Notes under the pieces: model-generated | Told to the model about the DNA's origin: nothing | The model's input: the letters and a program-made list of their open reading frames with translations, nothing else | Databases searched by the model: none | Translations under genes and position numbers: made by a program | Assembly (NCBI RefSeq): GCF_000496755.2 | Contig: NZ_AYKS02000051.1 | Coordinates: 1 to 18,267, forward strand | Direction: 5' to 3' | Length of the DNA stretch: 18,267 nucleotides | Origin: Serratia sp. DD3 | Lineage (GTDB): Bacteria > Pseudomonadota > Gammaproteobacteria > Enterobacterales > Enterobacteriaceae | Part shown: positions 7,303 through 14,277 of the stretch, one piece after another | How positions within the stretch are numbered: the stretch's first letter is position 1 | Layout: each line of letters opens with the position of its first letter

Positions 7303-9336
7303 GTGAATATTCTTAGTTATCTACAAAAAATTGGCCGGGCCTTGATGGTTCCGGTGGCGACATTGCCAGCCGCCGCCATCTTGATGGGGGTGGGCTACTG
7401 GATTGATCCTGTCGGTTGGGGCGGTGACAACGCACTGGCCGCATTGCTGATCAAATCGGGTGCGGCGATTATCGACAATATGGCGGTGCTGTTTGCTGTG
7501 GGTGTGGCTTATGGTATGTCAAAAGATAAAGACGGGGCAGCGGCGCTGACCGGTTTTGTTGGCTTCCTGGTATTAACCACCCTGTGTTCACCGGCTGCGG
7601 TGTCGATGATCCAGAAAATCCCGGTTGATCAAGTACCGGTGGCATTTGGTAAAATTGAGAACCAGTTTGTGGGTATTCTGGTGGGGATCATCTCTGCTGA
7701 GGTTTATAACCGTTTCAGCGGTGTTGAACTGCCCAAAGCACTGTCGTTCTTCAGTGGCCGCCGTTTAGTACCTATTTTGATCTCCTTCCTGATGATTCTG
7801 GTTGCTTTTATCATGATGTACGTCTGGCCGGTAGTGTTTGGTGGCCTGGTGAACTTTGGTGAGCATATCCAGAAACTGGGTTCGGCGGGGGCGGGTATCT
7901 ACGCCTTCTTTAACCGTTTATTAATTCCGGTTGGCTTACACCATGCACTGAACTCGGTGTTCTGGTTTGATGTGGCTGGCATCAATGATATTCCTAACTT
8001 CTTGGGTGGTCAGCAATCCATTGAATCTGGCAAGGGCATTGTCGGAATTACTGGGCGTTATCAGGCTGGTTTCTTCCCGATCATGATGTTTGGTTTGCCG
8101 GGCGCCGCCTTGGCCATTTACCACTGTGCTCGCCCGGAGAATAAAGCCAAAGTGCTGGGGATTATGCTGGCAGGGGCGTTTGCCTCTTTCTTCACCGGTA
8201 TCACCGAGCCGCTGGAATTCTCCTTTATGTTTGTTGCCCCAGTACTGTATGTGATCCACGCAGTGCTGACGGGTATTTCAGTATTTATTGCCGCCAGTAT
8301 GCAGTGGATTGCCGGTTTCGGCTTCAGTGCGGGTCTGGTGGATATGTTCTTGTCAACACGCAATCCGCTGGCAACTCAGTGGTATATGCTGATACCGCAA
8401 GGTTTGGTGTTCTTTGCTATCTATTACGTGGTGTTCCGTTTCACTATCAGCAAGTTTAATCTGCTGACTCCGGGTCGTGAACTGGCGGTTGCCGGTGATG
8501 AGGCTGATGGTTATGACGTGGATACCAGTGTAAATAAAGATGAAAATGAAATCACCACTTTGGCACGCCGTTATGTGAGCGCCATTGGCGGCTCTGAAAA
8601 CCTCACTGGCATTGATGCCTGTATTACTCGTCTGCGTCTGAATGTAAAAGATTCAGCACGGGTGAATGATGCTATGGCAAAACGTTTGGGTGCTTCGGGT
8701 GTGATTCGCCTGAATAAGCAAAGCGTGCAGATTATCGTTGGTACTCGTGCCGAACTGATCGCCAGCGCGATGGGTCAGGTGGTGGCATCAGGCCCAGTTG
8801 CGGCAGCGGCTGACCCCGCAGTGGCCGCTGCTACGGCTGAAGTCAAACCGCAAGCGGTACTTAATACCAATAAAGTTCTGTTCCAAGCGCTGGTTGCCCC
8901 GGTTACCGGTGAAATTGTGGCACTGGACCAAGTGCCGGATGAAGCCTTCGCCAGTAAAGCGGTGGGTGACGGTGTGGCGATTCGCCCAACGGATAAAACC
9001 GTGGTGGCACCTGCAGATGGCACCGTGGTGAAGATTTTCAATACCAATCATGCCTTCTGCCTGGAAACTGAAAAAGGTGCAGAAATCGTGGTGCATATGG
9101 GTATCGACACCGTGGCGCTCAATGGTCAGGGCTTTAAACGCCTGGTCGAAGAAGGGGCGGTAGTGAAAGCCGGTCAGCCGATTCTGGAACTGGACCTGGA
9201 TTACCTGAATGCCCATGCCCGCTCAATGATAAGCCCGGTGGTGGTCAGCAATGCTGATGATTATGCTGGGTTGACGGCCTTGGCCAGCGGCCATGTGGTT
9301 GCAGGTGAGACCAAACTGTTCGAAATCCAAAAATAA
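7303..9336 (+). CDS. nagE: GlcNAc-specific PTS permease EIICBA
   Basis: This inner-membrane phosphotransferase transporter takes up GlcNAc and delivers GlcNAc-6-P to NagA. It has 677 aa (E. coli about 648). The EIIC domain (about residues 1-385) has many hydrophobic helices and motifs INRLLIPVGLHH-like and GITEPLEF. EIIB (about 410-490) has phosphocysteine Cys440 in DACITRLRL. An Ala-rich linker (about 490-525) leads to EIIA (about 525-677), with phosphohistidine His598 in VVHMGIDTV and the preceding TNHAFCLE. The start is a GTG, preceded by the strong ribosome site AGGGGGAAG. The N terminus MNILSYLQKIGRAL fits the family. It diverges from nagB and ends 46 nt before a strong terminator, so it is monocistronic. 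Confidence 0.97.
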   Translation: MNILSYLQKIGRALMVPVATLPAAAILMGVGYWIDPVGWGGDNALAALLIKSGAAIIDNMAVLFAVGVAYGMSKDKDGAAALTGFVGFLVLTTLCSPAAVSMIQKIPVDQVPVAFGKIENQFVGILVGIISAEVYNRFSGVELPKALSFFSGRRLVPILISFLMILVAFIMMYVWPVVFGGLVNFGEHIQKLGSAGAGIYAFFNRLLIPVGLHHALNSVFWFDVAGINDIPNFLGGQQSIESGKGIVGITGRYQAGFFPIMMFGLPGAALAIYHCARPENKAKVLGIMLAGAFASFFTGITEPLEFSFMFVAPVLYVIHAVLTGISVFIAASMQWIAGFGFSAGLVDMFLSTRNPLATQWYMLIPQGLVFFAIYYVVFRFTISKFNLLTPGRELAVAGDEADGYDVDTSVNKDENEITTLARRYVSAIGGSENLTGIDACITRLRLNVKDSARVNDAMAKRLGASGVIRLNKQSVQIIVGTRAELIASAMGQVVASGPVAAAADPAVAAATAEVKPQAVLNTNKVLFQALVAPVTGEIVALDQVPDEAFASKAVGDGVAIRPTDKTVVAPADGTVVKIFNTNHAFCLETEKGAEIVVHMGIDTVALNGQGFKRLVEEGAVVKAGQPILELDLDYLNAHARSMISPVVVSNADDYAGLTALASGHVVAGETKLFEIQK

Positions 9337-9353
9337 GTGGGTTAATCGTGTTG

Positions 9354-9371
9354 GGCACCTCATAAGGTGCC
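9354..9371 (+). other. First hairpin downstream of nagE
   Basis: GGCACCT-CATA-AGGTGCC is a perfect 7-bp stem 17 nt after the nagE stop. It has no T-tract. It probably stabilises or assists the terminator hairpin that follows at 9383. Confidence 0.55.
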
Positions 9372-9382
9372 AATAACCTTGG

Positions 9383-9413
9383 CGGGAAAAGAGCGATCTT
9401 TTCCCGTTTTTTT
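9383..9413 (+). terminator. Rho-independent terminator of nagE
   Basis: A perfect 10-bp stem CGGGAAAAGA/TCTTTTCCCG with loop GCGA (9383-9406) is followed by seven Ts and then more T-rich sequence. The A-rich side upstream of the T-tract could let it work in reverse, but no gene faces it from the right. Confidence 0.93.
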
Positions 9414-9423
9414 ATTTTTGATG

Positions 9424-9496
9424 CTGATAACCTGCTTTCTGGTGCAACAAACGGTTGTTTCCAACCGTGGCTTGTTGGAATATATGCGGTTATCAG
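9424..9496. repeat. Nested dyads upstream of glnS
   Basis: Three inverted pairs are nested around one centre: CTGATAACC/GGTTATCAG (9424-9432 and 9488-9496), CAACAA/TTGTTG (9445-9450 and 9472-9477), and CGGTTG/CAACCG (9452-9457 and 9462-9467, loop TTTC). All arms are perfect. The structure fills most of the nagE-glnS gap and would contain the glnS promoter. A weak candidate is TTTCCA (9458-9463), 17 nt, TATATG (9481-9486). Confidence 0.7.
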
Positions 9497-9524
9497 TGGT
9501 GCGTTGTATTTGAGGAATCATGAT

Positions 9525-11189
9525 ATGAGTGAGGCAGAAGTCCGCCCAACCAATTTTATCCGTCAGATTATTGATGAAGATCTGGCGACCGGGAAGCACC
9601 AGTCGGTACATACTCGTTTCCCGCCAGAGCCGAATGGCTATTTGCATATCGGCCATGCTAAATCCATTTGCCTAAACTTTGGCATTGCCAAAGATTATCA
9701 AGGCCAATGTAATCTCCGTTTTGATGACACCAACCCGGTCAAAGAAGATATCGAGTTTGTTGACTCTATCAAGCAGGATGTCGAGTGGTTGGGCTTTAAA
9801 TGGGACGGGGCGATTCGTTATTCCTCAGACTATTTCGATCAACTGCATCAGTATGCCGTTGAACTGATCAACAAGGGTTTAGCCTATGTTGATGAATTAA
9901 CGCCAGAACAGATCCGTGAATATCGCGGTACCTTGACCGCACCGGGTAAAGACAGCCCCTATCGCAACCGTTCGGTTGCCGAGAACCTGGCGCTATTTGA
10001 AAAAATGCGCAATGGCGAGTTTGCCGAGGGCCAAGCCTGTTTGCGCGCGAAAATCGATATGGCATCGCCATTTATCGTGATGCGCGATCCGGTCATTTAC
10101 CGTATCAAGTTTGCCCATCACCACCAGACAGCGAACAAGTGGTGTATCTATCCGATGTACGATTTCACCCACTGCATTTCCGATGCACTGGAGGAGATCA
10201 CGCATTCGCTATGTACACTGGAGTTCCAGGATAACCGCCGGTTGTACGACTGGGTGCTGGATAATATTTCTATCCCATGCCACCCGCGCCAGTATGAGTT
10301 CTCGCGGCTCAATCTTGAGTACGCCATTATGTCCAAGCGCAAACTGAGCCAACTGGTATCAGAGAAAGTGGTGGAAGGTTGGGATGATCCCCGCATGCCG
10401 ACCATTTCCGGGTTGCGCCGTCGTGGTTACACTGCCGCTTCTATTCGCGAGTTTTGCCTGCGTATTGGCGTAACCAAGCAGGATAATAACGTTGAGATGG
10501 CAGCACTGGAGTCCTGTATCCGTGAAGACCTCAATGAACATGCGCCGCGCGCCATGGCTGTGCTGGATCCGGTCAAAGTGGTGATTGAAAACATGTCGGA
10601 TGCTGTGGAGACGCTGACCGTACCTAACCATCCGAATAAACCGGAAATGGGCTCACGGGAAGTGCCATTCAGCCGTGAAGTTTATATTGATCGTGCTGAC
10701 TTCCGTGAGGAAGCCAATAAGCAGTATAAGCGCCTGGTACTGGGGAAAGAGGTTCGCCTGCGTAACGCCTATGTCATCAAAGCGGAGCGTATAGAGAAAG
10801 ATGCTGCGGGTGAGATCACCACCATTTTTTGTACCTACGACCCGCAAACCCTGGGTAAAGATCCTGCTGATGGCCGCAAGGTGAAAGGGGTGATTCATTG
10901 GGTTTCTGTAGCCCATGCCATACCCGCAGAAATTCGCCTGTATGATCGCTTGTTCAGTGTGACTAACCCGGGGGCGGCAGAGGATTTCCTCTCTACCATT
11001 AATTCGCAGTCACTGGTGATCAAGCCAGGTTTTGTTGAAGCCAGTCTGCGCACTGCCGAGCCGGAAAACGCCTATCAGTTTGAGCGTGAAGGTTATTTTT
11101 GTGCTGATAGCCGCTATTCCTCAGCGGATCATCTGGTATTTAACCGGACGGTGGGTTTGCGTGATACCTGGGCCAAGATGGATATATAA
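9525..11189 (+). CDS. glnS: Glutaminyl-tRNA synthetase
   Basis: GlnRS is a cytoplasmic class I synthetase that charges tRNA-Gln, one of whose genes lies in this window at 2-76. The protein has 554 aa, the E. coli length. The Rossmann-fold catalytic domain carries the HIGH signature in [15 protein letters not shown] (residues 41-44) and the KMSKS-type motif as AIMSKRKLS. The C-terminal half forms the anticodon-binding beta-barrels. I chose the ATG at 9525 ([11 protein letters not shown]) over an in-frame upstream start at 9504 because it fits the family N terminus and follows TGAGGAAT. It is a single gene between the nagE terminator and the convergent fur gene. Confidence 0.97.
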   Translation: MSEAEVRPTNFIRQIIDEDLATGKHQSVHTRFPPEPNGYLHIGHAKSICLNFGIAKDYQGQCNLRFDDTNPVKEDIEFVDSIKQDVEWLGFKWDGAIRYSSDYFDQLHQYAVELINKGLAYVDELTPEQIREYRGTLTAPGKDSPYRNRSVAENLALFEKMRNGEFAEGQACLRAKIDMASPFIVMRDPVIYRIKFAHHHQTANKWCIYPMYDFTHCISDALEEITHSLCTLEFQDNRRLYDWVLDNISIPCHPRQYEFSRLNLEYAIMSKRKLSQLVSEKVVEGWDDPRMPTISGLRRRGYTAASIREFCLRIGVTKQDNNVEMAALESCIREDLNEHAPRAMAVLDPVKVVIENMSDAVETLTVPNHPNKPEMGSREVPFSREVYIDRADFREEANKQYKRLVLGKEVRLRNAYVIKAERIEKDAAGEITTIFCTYDPQTLGKDPADGRKVKGVIHWVSVAHAIPAEIRLYDRLFSVTNPGAAEDFLSTINSQSLVIKPGFVEASLRTAEPENAYQFEREGYFCADSRYSSADHLVFNRTVGLRDTWAKMDI

Positions 11190-11206
11190 TCCGGCTGAAA
11201 CGGGTA

Positions 11207-11235
11207 ACAGCGCGGTCCCTTATGGGCTGCGCTGT
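11207..11235 (+). terminator. Hairpin after glnS, possible terminator
   Basis: ACAGCGC pairs perfectly with GCGCTGT, and CCC with GGG further in around a TTAT loop. It starts 17 nt after the glnS stop. No T-tract follows (CATTCAG), so it is a weak intrinsic terminator at best. Confidence 0.45.
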
Positions 11236-11281
11236 CATTCAGTCAATAGGCTTGCGGTTTAAAGGGCATCTTAAATGGAAC

Positions 11282-11304
11282 AGCAAACAGCATCGCTGCT
11301 TGCT
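11282..11304 (-). terminator. Hairpin after fur, possible terminator
   Basis: AGCAAACAGC and GCTGCTTGCT pair at 9 of 10 positions around ATC. On the minus strand it lies 27 nt after the fur stop and is followed by the moderately T-rich GTTCCATTT. Together with the hairpin at 11207 it separates convergent glnS and fur. Confidence 0.4.
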
Positions 11305-11331
11305 TAATGGGAACAACCTGATAGCGCTCGG

Positions 11332-11778
11332 TTATTTCTCGCTGTGCAGTGCTTCATTGTTACGGCAATCACCGGTTTCACAATGACCATACAGGTATAA
11401 ACTGTGGTTGGTGAGTTTAATATTATACCGTTTGGCGATATCCCGTTGGCGTGCCTCAATGGACTCGTCACTAAACTCGATCACTTTGCCGCAATCCAGG
11501 CAAATTAGGTGGTCGTGATGATGTTGCTGGGTTAATTCGAAGACTGACTTGCCACCTTCAAAACTGTGACGGGTGACAATACCGGCATCATCAAACTGAT
11601 TGAGTACCCGATAAACCGTAGCCAGACCAATCTCTTCCCCGAGGTCGATCAGTTTTTTGTACAGGTCTTCAGCACTGACGTGATGACATTTTGGATCCTG
11701 CAGTATTTCAAGGATTTTAAGTCGTGGAAGCGTGACTTTTAAGCCGGCTTTTTTCAATGCGCTATTGTTATCAGTCAT
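11332..11778 (-). CDS. fur: Ferric uptake regulator Fur
   Basis: Fur is the Fe(II)-dependent dimeric repressor of iron acquisition, and haem transport genes like those at the right end of this window are typical targets. It has 148 aa, the E. coli length. The N-terminal winged helix covers about residues 1-82 with AEDLYKKL and GLATVYRVLNQF. The dimerisation and metal domain has the His-rich HHHDHLICLDCG with Cys93 and Cys96, and Cys133 and Cys138 complete the zinc-type pairs. The ATG at 11776-11778 is preceded by ACAGGACTGAACCCGC, giving a modest AGGA ribosome site. It lies 362 bp downstream of fldA on the same strand, and a -10 box at 11882-11887 gives it its own promoter. Confidence 0.98.
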   Translation of the reverse strand: MTDNNSALKKAGLKVTLPRLKILEILQDPKCHHVSAEDLYKKLIDLGEEIGLATVYRVLNQFDDAGIVTRHSFEGGKSVFELTQQHHHDHLICLDCGKVIEFSDESIEARQRDIAKRYNIKLTNHSLYLYGHCETGDCRNNEALHSEK

Positions 11779-11868
11779 GCGGGTTCAGTCCTGTTATTAT
11801 GCTAATCAAACACGGTACTAATCAATGCTGAGCAGTTCCCGCTTATGATGCCGGGCTGGCGCAAAGAC

Positions 11869-11887
11869 GTAATTGCGTCTCATTATA
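11869..11887 (-). promoter_or_regulatory. fur -10 box with overlapping Fur-box-like sequence
   Basis: On the minus strand TATAAT (11882-11887) is a perfect -10. The best -35 at 17 nt is the poor TTCCTA, suggesting an activated promoter. TATAATGAGACGCAATTAC overlaps the -10 and matches the 19-bp Fur consensus at about 12 positions, consistent with the autoregulation known for E. coli fur, where I recall a similar sequence at this place. Confidence 0.55.
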
Positions 11888-11917
11888 GAACCGGTTGACG
11901 TAAATAGGAACCGCTGG

Positions 11918-11980
11918 TTGTTCACAAAGGCCTAGTTGTTCACCAAGGTATTGCTCACCAAGACATTGCTCACCCAGACC
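11918..11980. repeat. 15-bp tandem repeats in the fldA-fur gap
   Basis: Three adjacent 15-bp units start with TTG at 11936, 11951 and 11966 (TTGTTCACCAAGGTA, TTGCTCACCAAGACA, TTGCTCACCCAGACC). A diverged 18-bp first unit starts at 11918. They lie upstream of the fur promoter. No hairpin or gene explains them. Confidence 0.75.
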
Positions 11981-12053
11981 TCTCTACACGTGACTTGGTT
12001 GATTTAACCGACAAAGTGGTGGTTTTTGGCTTTATCGCAGCGGTCATCTTACG

Positions 12054-12079
12054 CCAAGAGGCCCTGTAGAGCCTCTTGG
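12054..12079 (-). terminator. Hairpin after fldA
   Basis: CCAAGAGGC and GCCTCTTGG form a perfect 9-bp stem around an 8-nt loop, about 60 nt after the fldA stop. No T-tract follows on the minus strand, so it may terminate weakly or only stabilise the fldA transcript. Read-through into fur remains possible. Confidence 0.5.
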
Positions 12080-12095
12080 TGCGGTCAACGTATTA

Positions 12096-12125
12096 ATTGT
12101 TGAACCTGTTATTGTAGAACCGGTT
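12096..12125. repeat. Tandem pair of the 15-mer ATTGTWGAACCKGTT
   Basis: ATTGTTGAACCTGTT (12096-12110) is followed at once by ATTGTAGAACCGGTT (12111-12125), with 13 of 15 bases equal. A third copy, ATTATAGAACCGGTT, lies at 11882-11896 and includes the fur -10 box; it matches the second copy at 14 of 15. Two copies contain the palindrome AACCGGTT. Confidence 0.7.
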
Positions 12126-12140
12126 TGGTGCAATCCAGGC

Positions 12141-12680
12141 TTAACCGATGATCTCCGCCAGGCTGAGTTCTTCACAGATCTGTTGGACCCAGGCTGCTAC
12201 GCGCTCGTTGGTTAATTCAGGTTGACGATCTTCATCGATGGCTAGACCAATAAAGTGGTTGTCGTCTGCTAACCCCTTAGAGGCTTCGAAATGGTAACCC
12301 TTGGTTGGCCAGTTACCTACAATCACTGCACCGCGTGGTTCAATGATATCGCGCAGTGTCCCCATCGCATCGCAGAAATACTCTGCATAGTCTTCTTGAT
12401 CACCGCAGCCGAATAGCGCCACCAACTTACCGTTGAAGTCAACCTCTTCCAGTGTGGGAAAGAAATCATCCCAGTCACATTGCGCTTCGCCGTAATACCA
12501 AGTGGGGATCCCGAACAGCAGAATATCAAATGCGGCCAGATCTTCTTTGCTGCTTTTGGCGATGTCGTGAAGTTCTGCAACATCGTTACCGTATTTTTGA
12601 TGGAGGGTCTTCTGGATCATCTTGGCAATGTTTTCGGTATTGCCAGTATCGCTGCCAAAGAAAATACCTACATGAGCCAT
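12141..12680 (-). CDS. fldA: Flavodoxin 1
   Basis: FldA is a cytoplasmic FMN electron carrier that reduces, for example, radical-SAM enzymes and methionine synthase, and can stand in for ferredoxin. The phosphate-binding loop SDTGNTENIAK, the FMN-flanking PTWYYGEAQCDWDDF and the FGCGDQEDYAEYFCDA segment are all present. The protein has 179 aa against 176 in E. coli. The difference is a four-residue longer segment (HQKYGND versus GKD) after MIQKTL, and a C terminus one residue shorter. The ATG at 12678-12680 has AAAAGG rather far upstream. It lies between ybfE and fur as in E. coli, with 170 bp upstream, so it probably has its own promoter. Confidence 0.97.
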   Translation of the reverse strand: MAHVGIFFGSDTGNTENIAKMIQKTLHQKYGNDVAELHDIAKSSKEDLAAFDILLFGIPTWYYGEAQCDWDDFFPTLEEVDFNGKLVALFGCGDQEDYAEYFCDAMGTLRDIIEPRGAVIVGNWPTKGYHFEASKGLADDNHFIGLAIDEDRQPELTNERVAAWVQQICEELSLAEIIG

Positions 12681-12730
12681 ATTGCGAATAACCTTTTAAT
12701 TCAATTTGTTGTGTTGCTTAAATGTGGTGT

Positions 12731-12818
12731 GAGATTTACCTGAGGTATCGTCTCCACCCGTAAATAGACCCCTATCATGCCAGAGATTTACCCTGCGGTT
12801 ATATCACATTTATGTGAT
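12731..12818. promoter_or_regulatory. Repeats and dyad upstream of fldA
   Basis: GAGATTTACC occurs twice in direct orientation (12731-12740 and 12783-12792), 52 bp apart. Next to it a perfect dyad ATCACAT-TT-ATGTGAT lies at 12803-12818. The region covers the ybfE 3' end side and the fldA upstream region. No regulator was identified, and no clear -35/-10 pair was found. Confidence 0.4.
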
Positions 12819-12850
12819 GCTCTGGGCTATAGGGGTACTGGCATCACCGT

Positions 12851-13138
12851 TCATGCTTCAAGCTGTTCTTCTGCCAGTTGTGTTAACAGCATTTGTTCAA
12901 TTAATTCACTGCGGCTGATATTGCGCAGATCCGCCAGTTTATTCAACGCATCCACGGCCTCGGCGTTGATTTTCAGTTCTACACGCCGTAATCCCCGTAC
13001 TTTGTCACGCCGTAGTTGATTGCGCTTATTGATCTTAAGCTGTTCATCACGGGAAAGCGGGTTGGTTTTCGGGCGTCCCGGGCGGCGTTCATCTGCAAAC
13101 AGATCTAGCGTTGTACGGTCCGTATATTCTTTTGCCAT
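12851..13138 (-). CDS. ybfE: YbfE, small ribbon-helix-helix-like protein of unknown function
   Basis: This 95-aa protein is clearly YbfE, with conserved TTLDLFADERRPGRPKTNPLSRDEQLKINKRNQLRRDK and then a C-terminal half VELKINAEAVDALNKLADLRNISRSELIEQML. That half resembles a ribbon-helix-helix DNA-binding fold (strand, helix, turn, helix), as in CopG-like or CopB-like families. The E. coli homologue is listed as LexA-regulated, but its function is not established. I see no convincing LexA box upstream here. The ATG at 13136-13138 has AAAGGAG about 20 nt away on the plus strand only, so no clear ribosome site is visible on the coding strand. Confidence 0.9.
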   Translation of the reverse strand: MAKEYTDRTTLDLFADERRPGRPKTNPLSRDEQLKINKRNQLRRDKVRGLRRVELKINAEAVDALNKLADLRNISRSELIEQMLLTQLAEEQLEA

Positions 13139-13208
13139 TATTGCTTTACTGCAAAGGAGTTGGTATCAAAAAACGTTTTCACGCTTCCAGACGGTTTGGT
13201 TAACACCA

Positions 13209-13276
13209 ATACCCTGGTTTATTCAAATTGCAGCGGCCAAACCAACACCTGACAACTTGAACCCTATTCAGGATAG
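13209..13276. repeat. 68-bp palindromic repeat between ybfE and ybfF
   Basis: It begins ATACCC with ATTCAAATTGCAG (13221-13233) and ends in a degenerate inverted copy (GACAACTTGAACCC and then GGATAG). The inner arm differs by one base from ATTCAAGTTGCAG in the nagB leader element, so I place it in the same family. It sits in the leader region of ybfE. The remainder of the 13139-13372 gap shows nothing else that I can support. Confidence 0.55.
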
Positions 13277-13372
13277 CGCGCCATCTTACCCTAGCAGGGG
13301 GAATGACGACAATGCTTAACTTGGCTTACAACAGCCTAGTTCATTGGGCTGGAGAGATATCGTCATCGTCCT

Positions 13373-14146
13373 TCAGGGTTGGTCAATAAAACGGTGGATG
13401 GCCCTTAATACGGCTTCGGGTTTTTCTGCATGTACCCAATGGCCGCAACCCGCGACCACATAAGAACGGGCCTGCGGAAACTGGCTGGCGATGTGGTCGC
13501 GATAGCTATCCTGAATATAAGGGGAGAGTGCACCACGGATAAACAGGATAGGATGCGGCCAGGTGGGCACCTCCTGCCAGCCGATAATTGAGGGATATTG
13601 CGCCATGAGTACCGGCAAATTGAAGCGCCAACTGCCAGCCTGGAAAGACTTTAGCAAGAACTGGATCACCCCTTCTTCCGGCAATATCTCGCGCATCCGC
13701 TGAGCCGCTTGTTGGCGCTGGGTTATCCCTGCCTCGCTGACGGCCTGTAGTGCATGGAACACTTTATCGTGGCGGCGGGTGTGCTGGTAGTCGACGGGTG
13801 CGATATCAATCACCACTAAGCGGTCAATTCGCTTAGGGGCAAGCGCAGTCAGTGCCATAGCCACCTTCCCCCCCATGGAGTGGCCGATGACAATGGCTTT
13901 CTCTATTTGCAAATCGTCTAACAGCGTGAGCAGATCTTGCGCCATGGCCTGATAAGTCATCTCTGCCGCGCGGGGAGAAAGCCCATGATTGCGTAGATCG
14001 ACTTTAATGACGTTATGTTGATGATTGAGGTCACGTGCCAATATGCCAAGATTATCCAGGTTACCGAACAGGCCGTGCAGGAGTATCACTGGCAGATTGG
14101 TGGGGGTTGCCACCTCAGCCGTGAGCAATTGATAGTGTAATTTCAT
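13373..14146 (-). CDS. ybfF: YbfF, alpha/beta-hydrolase esterase
   Basis: This 257-aa alpha/beta-hydrolase is the orthologue of E. coli YbfF, an esterase active in vitro on short acyl esters and acyl-CoA-type substrates; its physiological substrate is not known to me. The oxyanion-hole segment is LLHGLFGNLDN (residues 22-32). The nucleophile elbow is GHSMGG with Ser90, and the C-terminal catalytic histidine lies in GCGHWVHAEKP. There is no signal peptide, so it is cytoplasmic. The ATG at 14144-14146 lacks a visible ribosome site. It diverges from seqA across a 270-bp gap and lies 234 bp before ybfE on the same strand. Confidence 0.95.
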   Translation of the reverse strand: MKLHYQLLTAEVATPTNLPVILLHGLFGNLDNLGILARDLNHQHNVIKVDLRNHGLSPRAAEMTYQAMAQDLLTLLDDLQIEKAIVIGHSMGGKVAMALTALAPKRIDRLVVIDIAPVDYQHTRRHDKVFHALQAVSEAGITQRQQAAQRMREILPEEGVIQFLLKSFQAGSWRFNLPVLMAQYPSIIGWQEVPTWPHPILFIRGALSPYIQDSYRDHIASQFPQARSYVVAGCGHWVHAEKPEAVLRAIHRFIDQP

Positions 14147-14277
14147 GGGAAAACCGGTGCATTAGAAATAGGGGGTCAGCTTATCATAACCTCACTCACA
14201 ATTGCCGTGGGTAAAGTTGGATGTCAGTCTAGAGTCTGTTACTCTAATTCAAGTTGGTGAAACACTATAAAACCAGA

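Larger units (their letters stand above)
11779..12140 (-). other. fldA-fur intergenic region (362 bp)
   Basis: This gap holds the fldA 3' hairpin, two sets of 15-bp repeats and the fur promoter. It also holds a 21-codon frame at 11818-11883 (ATG overlapping the -10, MRRNYVFAPARHHKRELLSID). That frame starts where E. coli uof starts by my recollection but stops 39 nt before fur. The E. coli-like overlap with the fur start (frame ending PHD and TGA across ATGACTGA) is preserved only as a short tail preceded by an in-frame TGA. No gene is called here with confidence. Confidence 0.5.

Noticed and set aside
8788..9216. A 142-codon minus-strand open frame opposite the EIIA part of nagE.
   Set aside because: It is antisense to conserved EIIB/EIIA coding sequence and its composition (His- and Arg-rich, no motif) is typical of a shadow frame.
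11818..11883. A 21-codon frame upstream of fur as a real leader peptide.
   Set aside because: Its ATG overlaps the -10 box of the nearest promoter, so the main transcript would not contain it, and it has no ribosome site. It is reported only as part of the altered uof observation.
11918..11980. A possible CRISPR-like array in the fldA-fur gap.
   Set aside because: The 15-bp units are directly adjacent with no spacers, and no cas gene is present. They are simple tandem repeats.
12803..12818. A CRP site upstream of fldA, from TCACA and TGTGA.
   Set aside because: The half-sites are in the inverted order with the wrong spacing (TCACAT-TT-ATGTGA rather than TGTGA-N6-TCACA), so it is a dyad but not a CRP site.
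13139..13200. A LexA (SOS) box expected before ybfE from E. coli.
   Set aside because: No CTGT-N8-ACAG or near match was found. The nearest is a lone half-site, TACTG near 13147, with no partner. Control by LexA cannot be claimed here.
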